Origin: Desulfosporosinus nitroreducens
GTDB lineage: Bacteria; Bacillota; Desulfitobacteriia; Desulfitobacteriales; Desulfitobacteriaceae
DNA length: 64,000 bases
Direction of reading: 5' to 3'
Assembly: GCF_023897015.1 (NCBI RefSeq)
Contig: NZ_JAMHFY010000001.1
Span: forward strand, 248,001-312,000
In this document: positions 1-7,464 of the stretch, one piece after another
How the letters are laid out: the number at the start of each line of letters is the position of its first letter
Position numbering within the stretch: position 1 is the first letter of the stretch
Program-made: the position numbers and the translations under genes
Notes under the pieces: generated by a model
What the model was told of the DNA's origin: nothing
Database searches by the model: none
The model's input: the letters and a program-made list of their open reading frames with translations, nothing else

Positions 1-1122
1 TAAAACAATATCAAATAGATTTAATGGATCAAGCGTTTGACAGTCAACTGGATTAAAAATATTTCCGCAGTTAAACTCTTGAATCTTAGTTATGAAATAA
101 TCTTTAAAACTATCAATAACATTAAAATATAGCCCACTTGAGCGATTATATAAACAAGACCCCACACTATGATATTCTATATCATCAAAGAGTCTCTCAT
201 AGTCACTTGGATTTCCTCCGTAAATCTTATGTAATAAAATAGCAGTATCAGTCTTGACTTTATTAAACTTCGAGGAGTTTTCATGAATAACCCTTATCAA
301 GTCAGTGAAACTAATGGAGTGATTTTTATAATATCTAAGGCTTTTTAAGACCCTTTCAAGAAAAGGACGTTGAGTTTTGTCAGTAGCATCGAGAATTATT
401 GACCAGAACAATGAATCTTCAATAACACTTCTTGGTAAAGGAAATTTATCTCCTTCATTGGTTCTTGTATCAAGTCTATAAACCTTTTTTTCACTAGTTA
501 AAACTGTATCCGAAATGTATTCATCATTGAAGTCAATAAGGATAAAATTACTTTTTCTATAATTTAATCCCGATCTAAACAACTCAGTATACACTTTTGC
601 CAAAGTATTGGACTTACCACTGCCAGTATTTCCGAATATACCAATATGACTTGCAAAAAGCTTTTGAATGCTAAATGCTAATTTGTAGTTATCATAACCT
701 GAAATATTGCCAATCCTAATAACTGGTTCTGTATCTTTTGTAAAGCAGAATATTTTTTGAACTTCATCTTCTTGCAGAACATATACATAATTTGATATCA
801 TTGGGGTTTCATAAACCCCCTTTACAAATGCCTTATTATCAGTAAAATGTCCAAGTATCTTAATGTCTAAAACTCTGGAATAAGTATCCGAATGTTTGCT
901 ATATGAGCTAACATTCTTAGCTTCCTTTATATATTCGCCCTCAATGACTGCAATAATCTCAGTGTAGCCTTTAAGTATTTTGACATAGTTTCCAACAGCG
1001 ATATTCTTTATAACTTTCCCATTATATAAAAGTCTTGATGTGTTTTTTTCTTCATAAACCTCCACTTTAGTGCTAATCCCTACAACATCAACAACTTCTC
1101 CTATCAATAAAATATCATTCAT
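1..1122 (-). CDS. HerA-like (DUF87) ATPase of a SIR2-HerA defence pair, 3' part cut by window edge
   Basis: The frame is open from an ATG at 1122 (preceded by a GGAGGTTAATT ribosome site) to the window start, giving 374 residues with no stop. A hexameric translocase-type Walker A motif GNTGSGKSNT lies at about residues 154-163 (near 610-640) and a Walker B-like FILIDFNDEY at about 193-202. The N-terminal 130 residues are a beta-rich HAS-barrel-like region, as is usual for HerA. It follows the SIR2 gene by 2 nt and its ribosome site lies inside the last codons of that gene, so the two are co-translated. In the known SIR2-HerA (Nezha) systems HerA forms a hexamer bound to SIR2 and the complex acts against phage through NADase, nuclease and ATPase activities. 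Family assignment is by motif and partner; the C-terminus is not visible. Confidence 0.85.
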   Translation of the reverse strand, partial: MNDILLIGEVVDVVGISTKVEVYEEKNTSRLLYNGKVIKNIAVGNYVKILKGYTEIIAVIEGEYIKEAKNVSSYSKHSDTYSRVLDIKILGHFTDNKAFVKGVYETPMISNYVYVLQEDEVQKIFCFTKDTEPVIRIGNISGYDNYKLAFSIQKLFASHIGIFGNTGSGKSNTLAKVYTELFRSGLNYRKSNFILIDFNDEYISDTVLTSEKKVYRLDTRTNEGDKFPLPRSVIEDSLFWSIILDATDKTQRPFLERVLKSLRYYKNHSISFTDLIRVIHENSSKFNKVKTDTAILLHKIYGGNPSDYERLFDDIEYHSVGSCLYNRSSGLYFNVIDSFKDYFITKIQEFNCGNIFNPVDCQTLDPLNLFDIVL

Positions 1123-1124
1123 AA

Positions 1125-2321
1125 TTAACCTCCAAACATCATAGAGGTAAACTCATTTAAATCAATATTTCTATTTTCGCAATAGATGTAAAACACATTA
1201 TAATATTCTTTGAACATGTCTTTGAAACTTTCAACTTCTCGTGCATCGAAAACGAAAATATACATCATCATTGAAGGGTTTGATAATGCTCTTTTTGTAA
1301 TGCTATGAATATGCTCATCTTTAAATGAAAATCCAAAAACAAATAGAACCGAATTATTCTTTTCCAGTTCATTTGAATACATTCTCAACAGATCATAATA
1401 TACGTTTGAAAACAGCGTTTCCTCAAATTTTTTCTTTGTAGGATTAATAATATTTAATTGTTGGTAACCTTCCGTGAATTTATTGATTAGTTCTAATAAT
1501 TCAGAACTAAATTCCACCCTTGATAGATTAATCGAATCAATAGAATCATTTATATTAGTTTCTAAAGATTTATCATACATAAAATTTACGTCTGTAAATA
1601 CATTTGCGTCTTCTTCAATTGATTTCAATATTTCAACAGAATTTGATCTATAAACAATTTGGTCAGATTCTTTAGACCAAGTTAATGAACCATGAAGTTT
1701 ATATATATTTACTGTAGGTATCTGAGATTCTCTCTCCGTGTTCTGAACTATTTGTTTAACTATTTTGTTATAGTTTTGAGTCGAGAATTCTGGTACCAAT
1801 CTACCTGAAAATCCATCGTTATAATAAATTTTGTTCCTCTCCAATGACAGCTCAAAAAACATATCGTAGTTTGTTGTAAATATATTGACTCTCTTAAGTA
1901 AGTTTTTATCATTTCTACTAGACAACAAGCCCGCAAGTTTCAAAATGAATATATTTGAGCTTTCAATGGAACAATTTGTTTCTATATCATCTTTATGGGG
2001 ATAGATACTGTTCCTGAAAAAATCATATAGTATTAGAGCTTCTATTGCATTCTTTGAATTTTGATTATCTTTATTAGTTACAACATTTGCTCCAATCAGC
2101 GATTCTAAATCACCTAAAGTCCTCAACCTTTCATAGCAGTATCCAGATCCGATTAAAAAATTTACGTTACAGGATTCAAATAGATCTCTGATTTTCTGAT
2201 TTAATTTTCCTTTCTTATATTCCTGTTTACCACTAAAACCTTCGCAATAAATTCGAACAGTTTCTTCATCTTCAGATATTTCTTCAACCACATCCATAAA
2301 TTGTTCTGTTTGATCCATCAT
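1125..2321 (-). CDS. SIR2-family NADase-like protein of the SIR2-HerA pair
   Basis: 398 residues. SIR2 signatures are visible: a Rossmann NAD-binding loop FLIGSG at 55-60, the TTNYD motif at 149-153 with the catalytic Asn151, and KLHGS at 208-212 with the catalytic His210. Near the C-terminus FVFGFSFKDEHI is the second Rossmann-side motif usual in prokaryotic defence SIR2 domains. There are no zinc-binding cysteines of the deacetylase type, which fits an NAD-consuming effector rather than a deacetylase. It is immediately followed by a HerA ATPase gene, the arrangement of the described SIR2-HerA anti-phage complexes. The ribosome site is modest (AAGAGAGA) and the start could be Met1 or Met2. 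Function as a defence NADase is inferred from family and neighbour. Confidence 0.87.
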   Translation of the reverse strand: MMDQTEQFMDVVEEISEDEETVRIYCEGFSGKQEYKKGKLNQKIRDLFESCNVNFLIGSGYCYERLRTLGDLESLIGANVVTNKDNQNSKNAIEALILYDFFRNSIYPHKDDIETNCSIESSNIFILKLAGLLSSRNDKNLLKRVNIFTTNYDMFFELSLERNKIYYNDGFSGRLVPEFSTQNYNKIVKQIVQNTERESQIPTVNIYKLHGSLTWSKESDQIVYRSNSVEILKSIEEDANVFTDVNFMYDKSLETNINDSIDSINLSRVEFSSELLELINKFTEGYQQLNIINPTKKKFEETLFSNVYYDLLRMYSNELEKNNSVLFVFGFSFKDEHIHSITKRALSNPSMMMYIFVFDAREVESFKDMFKEYYNVFYIYCENRNIDLNEFTSMMFGG

Positions 2322-2440
2322 ATCGCTTCTCTCTTAAAGTAATTGATTTACTTCCATTCACAATGATTTTTACCTCTGCTTACGGTAAGCAGTTTGTAAA
2401 TGCCTTATTTTATAACAACTAGATTTCTACAAGTTATCTA

Positions 2441-2634
2441 AATGTTCCTGCAATAATTACAAATTTAGAAAATAAGCCAAAGGTAACAAGGCTATATTAA
2501 GTGTGGAACTTTTCATTCATGTTCCTAAATATTCTCTGGCTCTTCATGGTGTTAAGATGTTTCATAATGGATGCTGTCGCAATCTTTAAATAATAACTTG
2601 CCTATGGATATAAATGTACTATACACATTATAGC
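2441..2634. repeat. Upstream homology boxes, copy 1 (in front of SIR2)
   Basis: Two sequence blocks here, 2441-2478 and 2592-2634, recur with about 75-80 percent identity and in the same order at 6214-6252 and 6299-6342. Each pair lies upstream of a minus-strand defence gene (SIR2 here, NACHT there). The second block reads on the minus strand as a GCTATAAT-like -10 region. The DNA between the blocks is longer in this copy. They may be shared promoters or traces of a module duplication. The 2322-2847 gap that contains them holds no other recognisable gene. Confidence 0.55.
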
Positions 2635-2847
2635 CTTTGTCTAATTACGTCTCTGTTGTAAACTACCCCCCAGTCCATAGCTAAGTCCCCTTATTCTAAT
2701 TTGACTTTTAACTCGTAAATAAAGTAAAGTCCTCTTTAGTTAGCTTCCATAATATATCGAGTATATCTTTTTTAAACTAAGGAAGGGTTTAAGACATTCG
2801 AGTAGAATATATTAAGATCGAAATTCCTAAATTTGGAGGTAAATCTA

Positions 2848-3291
2848 ATGGGTAACGATTCTATTGCTTTATCGTCTAATTATTTATGGCATAAGGCTAC
2901 ACTTCAACTTCGGTCACTTTTACCCGAAGAATCATACCAAACTTGGATTGACCCATTAATTCCAAGTTTGGAAGGCAGTCAAATGACTTTATACTGTCAA
3001 AATGAATTTGCTAAGACTTGGGTGGAAAGTCGATATAAAACGAAGATAGATGAAACTGTGCAATCCATCGATCCCTCTATAAAAGAAATTATTCTGGAAG
3101 ACTTTGAAAAAAGCTTCCCCAAAGGAGATCAAAGGAATAAGCAATTTCATCTTAAAGTTGATGAATCATTGTTTGAGCTTATGATGGCAGTCTATGAGAA
3201 AGAAGCTAAAAAAGACATTGATGAAAAGACCTTTGACAAGTATTATAATCAAGTTATTCTTACCTATTGTAGGGAGCGAGTTGGACGATAA
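2848..3291 (+). CDS. Stand-alone DnaA N-terminal-domain (DnaA_N) protein
   Basis: 147 residues. I chose the ATG at 2848 because a GGAGGT ribosome site sits 7 nt upstream; a longer TTG start would overlap that site. The first 80 residues match the initiator DnaA domain I pattern: Trp in LWHKATLQL, then SYQTWIDPL, a beta strand MTLYCQNEF and WVESRYKTKI. The AAA+ ATPase and DNA-binding domains of DnaA are missing. The C-terminal half is charged and unrecognised. DnaA domain I mediates DnaA self-association and binding of helicase or regulators, so a solo copy could modulate replication or act as an adaptor in a mobile element. That role is inference. It is the only plus-strand gene among its close neighbours, lying between two defence genes. 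Confidence 0.75.
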   Translation: MGNDSIALSSNYLWHKATLQLRSLLPEESYQTWIDPLIPSLEGSQMTLYCQNEFAKTWVESRYKTKIDETVQSIDPSIKEIILEDFEKSFPKGDQRNKQFHLKVDESLFELMMAVYEKEAKKDIDEKTFDKYYNQVILTYCRERVGR

Positions 3292-3303
3292 TTAAAAAAG
3301 TAA

Positions 3304-3459
3304 GCGATTTTACGCTTTATTGAAAACGTCGATGATGAGGGTTTAGAAAAGCTATGGAAATTTATATATGACTATTTTGAAGTGGTAGTTACCGACTTCG
3401 ACAGAGAAGCTATAGTATGGAGCGAACAAGAAATTAAGGAGGGAAAACTAAGAGATTAA
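3304..3459 (+). pseudogene. Short open frame without a start codon, possible gene remnant
   Basis: A 51-codon frame opens after a stop at 3301 and ends in TAA at 3457-3459. It reads as a charged alpha-helical tail (for example RFIENVDDEGLEKLWKF), plausible as protein, but has no ATG, GTG or TTG start with a ribosome site. It begins 12 nt after the DnaA_N gene, so it may be the broken 3' end of a second small gene. No family is recognised. Confidence 0.25.
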
Positions 3460-3470
3460 TTAGTCTCTTA
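3449..3470 (+). terminator. Hairpin after the DnaA_N gene region
   Basis: A perfect 7-bp inverted repeat (arms 3449-3455 and 3464-3470) overlaps the end of the preceding frame and is followed by TTGTTT. It is a weak candidate rho-independent terminator for the plus-strand DnaA_N transcript. Confidence 0.4.
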
Positions 3471-3841
3471 TTGTTTACCACTAGCATTTTAATTAGATAT
3501 CAAATCATGTTTAAATTATACCCTCACATGAAAATATCGATATAAGTAAAGCAGTAAATAAACTAAAAAGTAAAACTGCCTTAGGCAGTTACTTATCAGC
3601 GCATCCACAGTGGTAAACTTTTGGCTTGCACTACTATGAGCTGTAAACTATCCTTTTTACAGTTCCTCCCCAAGTGCCATTAATACCTTATTCATAAAAA
3701 GGCTTCAAGGAATTATGCTTAAAGCGTAAAACGCAATAGAACGACCTCAATGAAACGCAGAAGGTTTAAATGCTACTAGGTAAGGTAAGATAATTGAGAA
3801 AGTTAATAAGCTGTAGAATCTAAGGCTTAGTACACTCTGCT
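3471..3841. other. Intergenic DNA with small hairpins between DnaA_N and NACHT genes
   Basis: No gene seen. A 7-bp hairpin with arms 3574-3580 and 3584-3590 (AACTGCC/GGCAGTT) could end the minus-strand NACHT transcript or the plus-strand one. A second small stem lies around 3643-3660. Nothing else is recognisable. Confidence 0.4.
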
Positions 3842-6091
3842 TTATGTCAAATGAACCGAATATGGCAAGCCGCATATGGTATCCATATTTTTGCAATTAT
3901 TAAATTGTGTCATACTCGTCTCGCTCCCTGATAGTTCAGCATCTTCAAAGTCACAGTTTAAAAATACTGCCTCGACAAGATGAGAATAAGCCATATCTGA
4001 ACCGAAAAATGAACTATTTGTTACATTCGCTCTATAAAAATCAGTAGTCTCAAGTGTAACTTCTTCAAAGGATACATTATTTAGGAAGGCTTTTCGAAAA
4101 ATACTATCCACTAGAGAGGAACCATCAAACTTAACATTTGAAATTTTTGCACTAAAAAAATTAGCTCCGATCATGTTCATATCCCTCAAGTCAACGTTCT
4201 CGATTAAAGCAAAACTTAAATCTACTCCTGAAAGATCATTTGTTTTAATTGAATTAAGATAGAAAGCAATATTGCCATCTAATTTAGATAGTATAGTAAG
4301 AGCATTTTTCTTAGCTGTAGAATTAAGTTGTCCAAAGTCGATAGAATTAAATACTTGAGTTATAGAATTTAATAATGGACTATTTTCGAGAATATCACGG
4401 ATAAACAGCCCAACCTCCATACTAATTGAGGATTGACCAAGTACATTATTAATAAATGAAGGTTTCTTATGACGATAATTGACTAAATCAGTGACAATTT
4501 TTGATGCTACAAAATACTCCATAAAAGATTTATGAATAAATTTATAATTCCCAAGTTCATCCCTATTTAGAAATGAACAGCTTAGTATATCATGGCTAAA
4601 ATGATCTATATCCTCCTTAATGTCAATTTTAAAATATTTGTTTATCTCATTTGGTAATACCCTAAAGTTTATCGATAGTAGATTAGTTTCAAACATTTTC
4701 CATGCAATGTGTTTCATGAACATTATCTTTTCACTTGATTTAATTAATGTTTTACCTTTAGAATCTTCTCTTTGCAACCAAAAACCAGTATACAAATCAT
4801 AAAGTGTTGCAGCATTGATTTTTGAGCCTTTTTGAATCGTCAGCCTTGGTATAGTCTCAAGAATGACGTTCAACAAAACGGGTCTTTTTGCAAGATCAAA
4901 TAAATCATGAGTAGTGCGAAGAATATCTAGGAAATCCTTAACATTATAGCCTTTGTCAGTTAATTCTTTTTTATAGCTTGAAATATAATTAATTATCTGC
5001 TCCTCATTAAGATCATCTATTTCGATTTCAGTAAAATTTACGGTGTAGTGATTAGGTTCAAAATGTAATGCCGAAGCTTGAAATATTTTTTCGAATTCTT
5101 CTTTTTGATTAAAAAAATTAGCTCTGCAAGTTACTAATACTTTTGAATTTTCTGATACATATTTACATATTTCAGAAAACACCTTGTGTTTTGTAGAATA
5201 ATCTACACGTTTGGCTATTTCATCGAAACCATCGAAAATTAGTAGAAAGTGTCCAGTCCTCAATAATTCGAGAAATGTTTGGTAGTTTCCGTTTGGAATT
5301 TTACACTTATTAATTAATAAATCTGTAACAAGTTGTTCCATGTCTACAGCTTTACTGTAATCCCTTAAATGAATCAAAATTGGGAGAGGTAAATTTTTCC
5401 CCCTAAGTATATCACTAGCTAGCATGTAACATAACCTAAGACAAAATGACGTTTTACCCGCTCCATAATCCCCCAATATTACAAGAGCATTGTTACTATG
5501 ATCCAATAGTAGATCATTAATTTGATTGATTAAAGTAGATCCAGACTTAGAATTTAGTGAAATATAATGTCCATTCAAATTGCTATTTTCATAATCTGAT
5601 ACCAATCGCTTTAAATAAGGCTCAAATTTGATCAAATTATGTAACAGTTCTGCCTGTGTATATAACGTTATATCTAGACTGGATGCAACCTCTTTTGCTT
5701 CTGGAGCAAAATTCCCATTAGTAACCAAGAAGGCTTTGTCAGCCTTTTTTCCTGACATTTCTTTGTTAAAAACTTGAACCGATCCAGAAAACTTCCTAAC
5801 ATCTACGCCGTTGACAGTGTCAGTTGTTTCGAACTTCCATTTGCATTCAACTAGTATTCCTACTTCTAAAAACCCGTAAGTGAGGGAAGCGAAAAAATCA
5901 TGTTGTGTACTAGCTACTTTAATATTTTCATTTACGTTATATCCCTGAATACGAAATAATTGTGCTATCTGATATTCAAAACTCTTCCCTGCACAATTAT
6001 TACAAAATGGCGATTCTTTGGGAAAAGAGGCTACGTTTTTACATCTTCCTACTTTATCACCAAAACCTACACACATCTTAGATATAGTCAT
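3842..6091 (-). CDS. NLR-like NACHT NTPase with Mrr-like nuclease head and pentapeptide-repeat tail
   Basis: 749 residues, start supported by GGAGG 9 nt upstream. Four regions are visible. (1) Residues 7-33 hold Cys7, Cys17, Cys30 and Cys33, a likely zinc ribbon. (2) Residues 35-160 resemble the Mrr/restriction-endonuclease fold, with Asp65 in QHDFFA and the E-x-K core VECKW at 81-85. (3) The NACHT NTPase has Walker A GDYGAGKTS at 207-215 and Walker B LLIFDGFDE at 283-291. (4) From about residue 600 there are pentapeptide repeats (DLSGVDLSF, NVDLRDMNMIGANF and so on). This build matches bacterial NACHT/STAND anti-phage proteins: a sensor tail, an NTPase switch and a nuclease effector. Substrate and trigger are unknown. 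It lies in an AT-rich island with other defence genes. Confidence 0.85.
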   Translation of the reverse strand: MTISKMCVGFGDKVGRCKNVASFPKESPFCNNCAGKSFEYQIAQLFRIQGYNVNENIKVASTQHDFFASLTYGFLEVGILVECKWKFETTDTVNGVDVRKFSGSVQVFNKEMSGKKADKAFLVTNGNFAPEAKEVASSLDITLYTQAELLHNLIKFEPYLKRLVSDYENSNLNGHYISLNSKSGSTLINQINDLLLDHSNNALVILGDYGAGKTSFCLRLCYMLASDILRGKNLPLPILIHLRDYSKAVDMEQLVTDLLINKCKIPNGNYQTFLELLRTGHFLLIFDGFDEIAKRVDYSTKHKVFSEICKYVSENSKVLVTCRANFFNQKEEFEKIFQASALHFEPNHYTVNFTEIEIDDLNEEQIINYISSYKKELTDKGYNVKDFLDILRTTHDLFDLAKRPVLLNVILETIPRLTIQKGSKINAATLYDLYTGFWLQREDSKGKTLIKSSEKIMFMKHIAWKMFETNLLSINFRVLPNEINKYFKIDIKEDIDHFSHDILSCSFLNRDELGNYKFIHKSFMEYFVASKIVTDLVNYRHKKPSFINNVLGQSSISMEVGLFIRDILENSPLLNSITQVFNSIDFGQLNSTAKKNALTILSKLDGNIAFYLNSIKTNDLSGVDLSFALIENVDLRDMNMIGANFFSAKISNVKFDGSSLVDSIFRKAFLNNVSFEEVTLETTDFYRANVTNSSFFGSDMAYSHLVEAVFLNCDFEDAELSGSETSMTQFNNCKNMDTICGLPYSVHLT

Positions 6092-6213
6092 TTCTAAAAC
6101 CTCCGAAGCCTATTTCGTCACACTCTATCCTTTACAAGCAGTTTCTCTTTGCATTAGGTTAAGGGATTTGCGAAGACATAAATTACTCTCGTCTAAGTTC
6201 AACACATTTTCTC

Positions 6214-6342
6214 AATATTCCTGCTATAAATACAAATATTAGAAAATAATCCAGAAAGCATATGTTCTGATAGGGTTATCAAACCCAAGTAAGCCGTCAA
6301 TAACTTGCCTATTGGAGCAGATGTACTATGTATATTATAGCT
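6214..6342. repeat. Upstream homology boxes, copy 2 (in front of NACHT)
   Basis: Blocks 6214-6252 and 6299-6342 are diverged copies of the blocks at 2441-2478 and 2592-2634. Read on the minus strand the distal block contains CTTGACAAGCTATAAT, a -10-like box close to a TTGACA. Together with the NACHT start at 6091 this gives a leader of roughly 120-250 nt, as for the SIR2 gene. Confidence 0.5.
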
Positions 6343-6385
6343 TGTCAAGAGTGGTCAAATTGTTGCAAAGTCCGCCCCCGACAAA

Positions 6386-6411
6386 AAGAAGGGGTTAGAT
6401 TACCCCTTCTT
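6386..6411 (-). terminator. Rho-independent terminator of the serine recombinase gene
   Basis: A perfect 9-bp stem (arms 6403-6411 and 6386-6394) with an 8-nt loop is followed on the minus strand by a run of five T. It overlaps the stop codon of the recombinase at 6400-6402. Confidence 0.75.
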
Positions 6412-7014
6412 AGCCTCGTATTCTTTTACCTTCCTGTAAAATGTAGCCTTACTTAATCCACTCAACTCCATTGCTTTAACTGCTGTAATCTCTTCTGCTT
6501 TCCATTGCCTGTGAGCATCCATAAACCTTTCCGAGACTTCTATCGTTATAGGTCTACCTATTCCTTTACCGTTATTCCTTGCCTTTAGTGATGCAATACC
6601 TTCCGCTTGCCTAGCTTTAATCTTATCTCTTTCCTTCTGTGCCATATATGAAAGTAATTCAAAGACTATATTACTTATTAAAGTTTTTTCTAGTGTATCC
6701 TTACCCTTAGTGTTTAGCATTGGGGTATCTATAATAATGATATCAACACCCTTTTTGAGCAATGTGTTCCATTCCTCTTTTATCATGTTCATATCTCTGC
6801 CTAGCCGATCCAGTTCTTTAATGACAAGTGTATCACCTTCTCTAAGTAGGGTATCCCTTAGGGACATATATCCAACTCTATTGAAGTCTTTACCGCTTGC
6901 CTTATCTGTGATGATATCCCTCTCATTAGCAACATACTTTTCTAATTCTACTATCTGCCGATCTAAGTTCTGTTCCTTTGTGCTTACTCTTGCATACCCA
7001 TAAACTTTATTCAT
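6400..7014 (-). CDS. Serine recombinase (resolvase/invertase family)
   Basis: 204 residues, typical length for small serine recombinases. The N-terminus YGYARVST carries the catalytic Ser11, and Arg9 is present. ELDRLGRD supplies the second active-site arginine pair. The long E-helix is followed by a GRP linker near residue 155 and a C-terminal helix-turn-helix (AVKAMELSGLSKATFYRKV). A GGAGG site lies 8 nt before the ATG. An inverted-repeat cluster directly upstream (7041-7090) could be its res site. It may be the resolution or inversion gene of a transposon relic; no transposase or terminal repeats were seen next to it. Confidence 0.9.
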   Translation of the reverse strand: MNKVYGYARVSTKEQNLDRQIVELEKYVANERDIITDKASGKDFNRVGYMSLRDTLLREGDTLVIKELDRLGRDMNMIKEEWNTLLKKGVDIIIIDTPMLNTKGKDTLEKTLISNIVFELLSYMAQKERDKIKARQAEGIASLKARNNGKGIGRPITIEVSERFMDAHRQWKAEEITAVKAMELSGLSKATFYRKVKEYEAKKG

Positions 7015-7040
7015 ATCTCAACGCCTCCATATTTACTATA

Positions 7041-7090
7041 GATACAGTGTATCGCAGGCGTATCAAAAGATCAATCGAATATATGATACG
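7041..7090. promoter_or_regulatory. Possible res/crossover site of the serine recombinase
   Basis: GATACAGTGTATC at 7041-7053 is a palindrome, and the arms CGTATCA (7059-7065) and TGATACG (7084-7090) form a second inverted pair 18 nt apart. Clustered dyads directly upstream of a resolvase gene are the usual layout of res subsites. The same DNA would contain the recombinase promoter. Assignment is by position and symmetry only. Confidence 0.4.
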
Positions 7091-7464
7091 TTTAATAATT
7101 GATTTACATACCTTATGACACATACCACATGTTCTGGAAGCATTGGTATGACTACATCCTAAAATAGGCTTAATTCGTATTAAAAGGTACACCTTGTGAT
7201 ACAGATACTTGCAAAAAATTATAACGTAAAATATCCTGATTACTGGGTATGAGACTTACAGAGAGTAGTCGAGGAATTAAGTTGTGAATTCAATTCCTAC
7301 CAAAAACAGTAGAGTTATTATCTGATGGCGAAAGAGAGATAAACCTTTTTGACAATATCTTTCAAGAATGTGGAAAGTTTTTCTATTAACCTATAATTTT
7401 TGCAGGAAATACCATTTGGAAGAAGAAATATTAATTGTATGTTTTCACAGAGAGGGTGTATATT
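7091..7464. promoter_or_regulatory. Intergenic region with promoter-like box upstream of the TPR effector gene
   Basis: No gene is convincing in this gap. At 7392-7408 a TATAAT box is followed 4 nt later by GCAGGAA, about 57 nt before the GTG start at 7465. The same TATAAT-like plus GCAGGAA arrangement is seen upstream of four other genes in this window. It is a likely promoter and start of transcription for the plus-strand gene that follows. Confidence 0.4.

Noticed and set aside
6710-7003. Open frame opposite the serine recombinase
   Set aside because: Antisense shadow of a well-supported gene.
7007-7192. 61-codon minus-strand frame upstream of the recombinase
   Set aside because: Covers the res-like dyads and promoter, and no ribosome site is seen.
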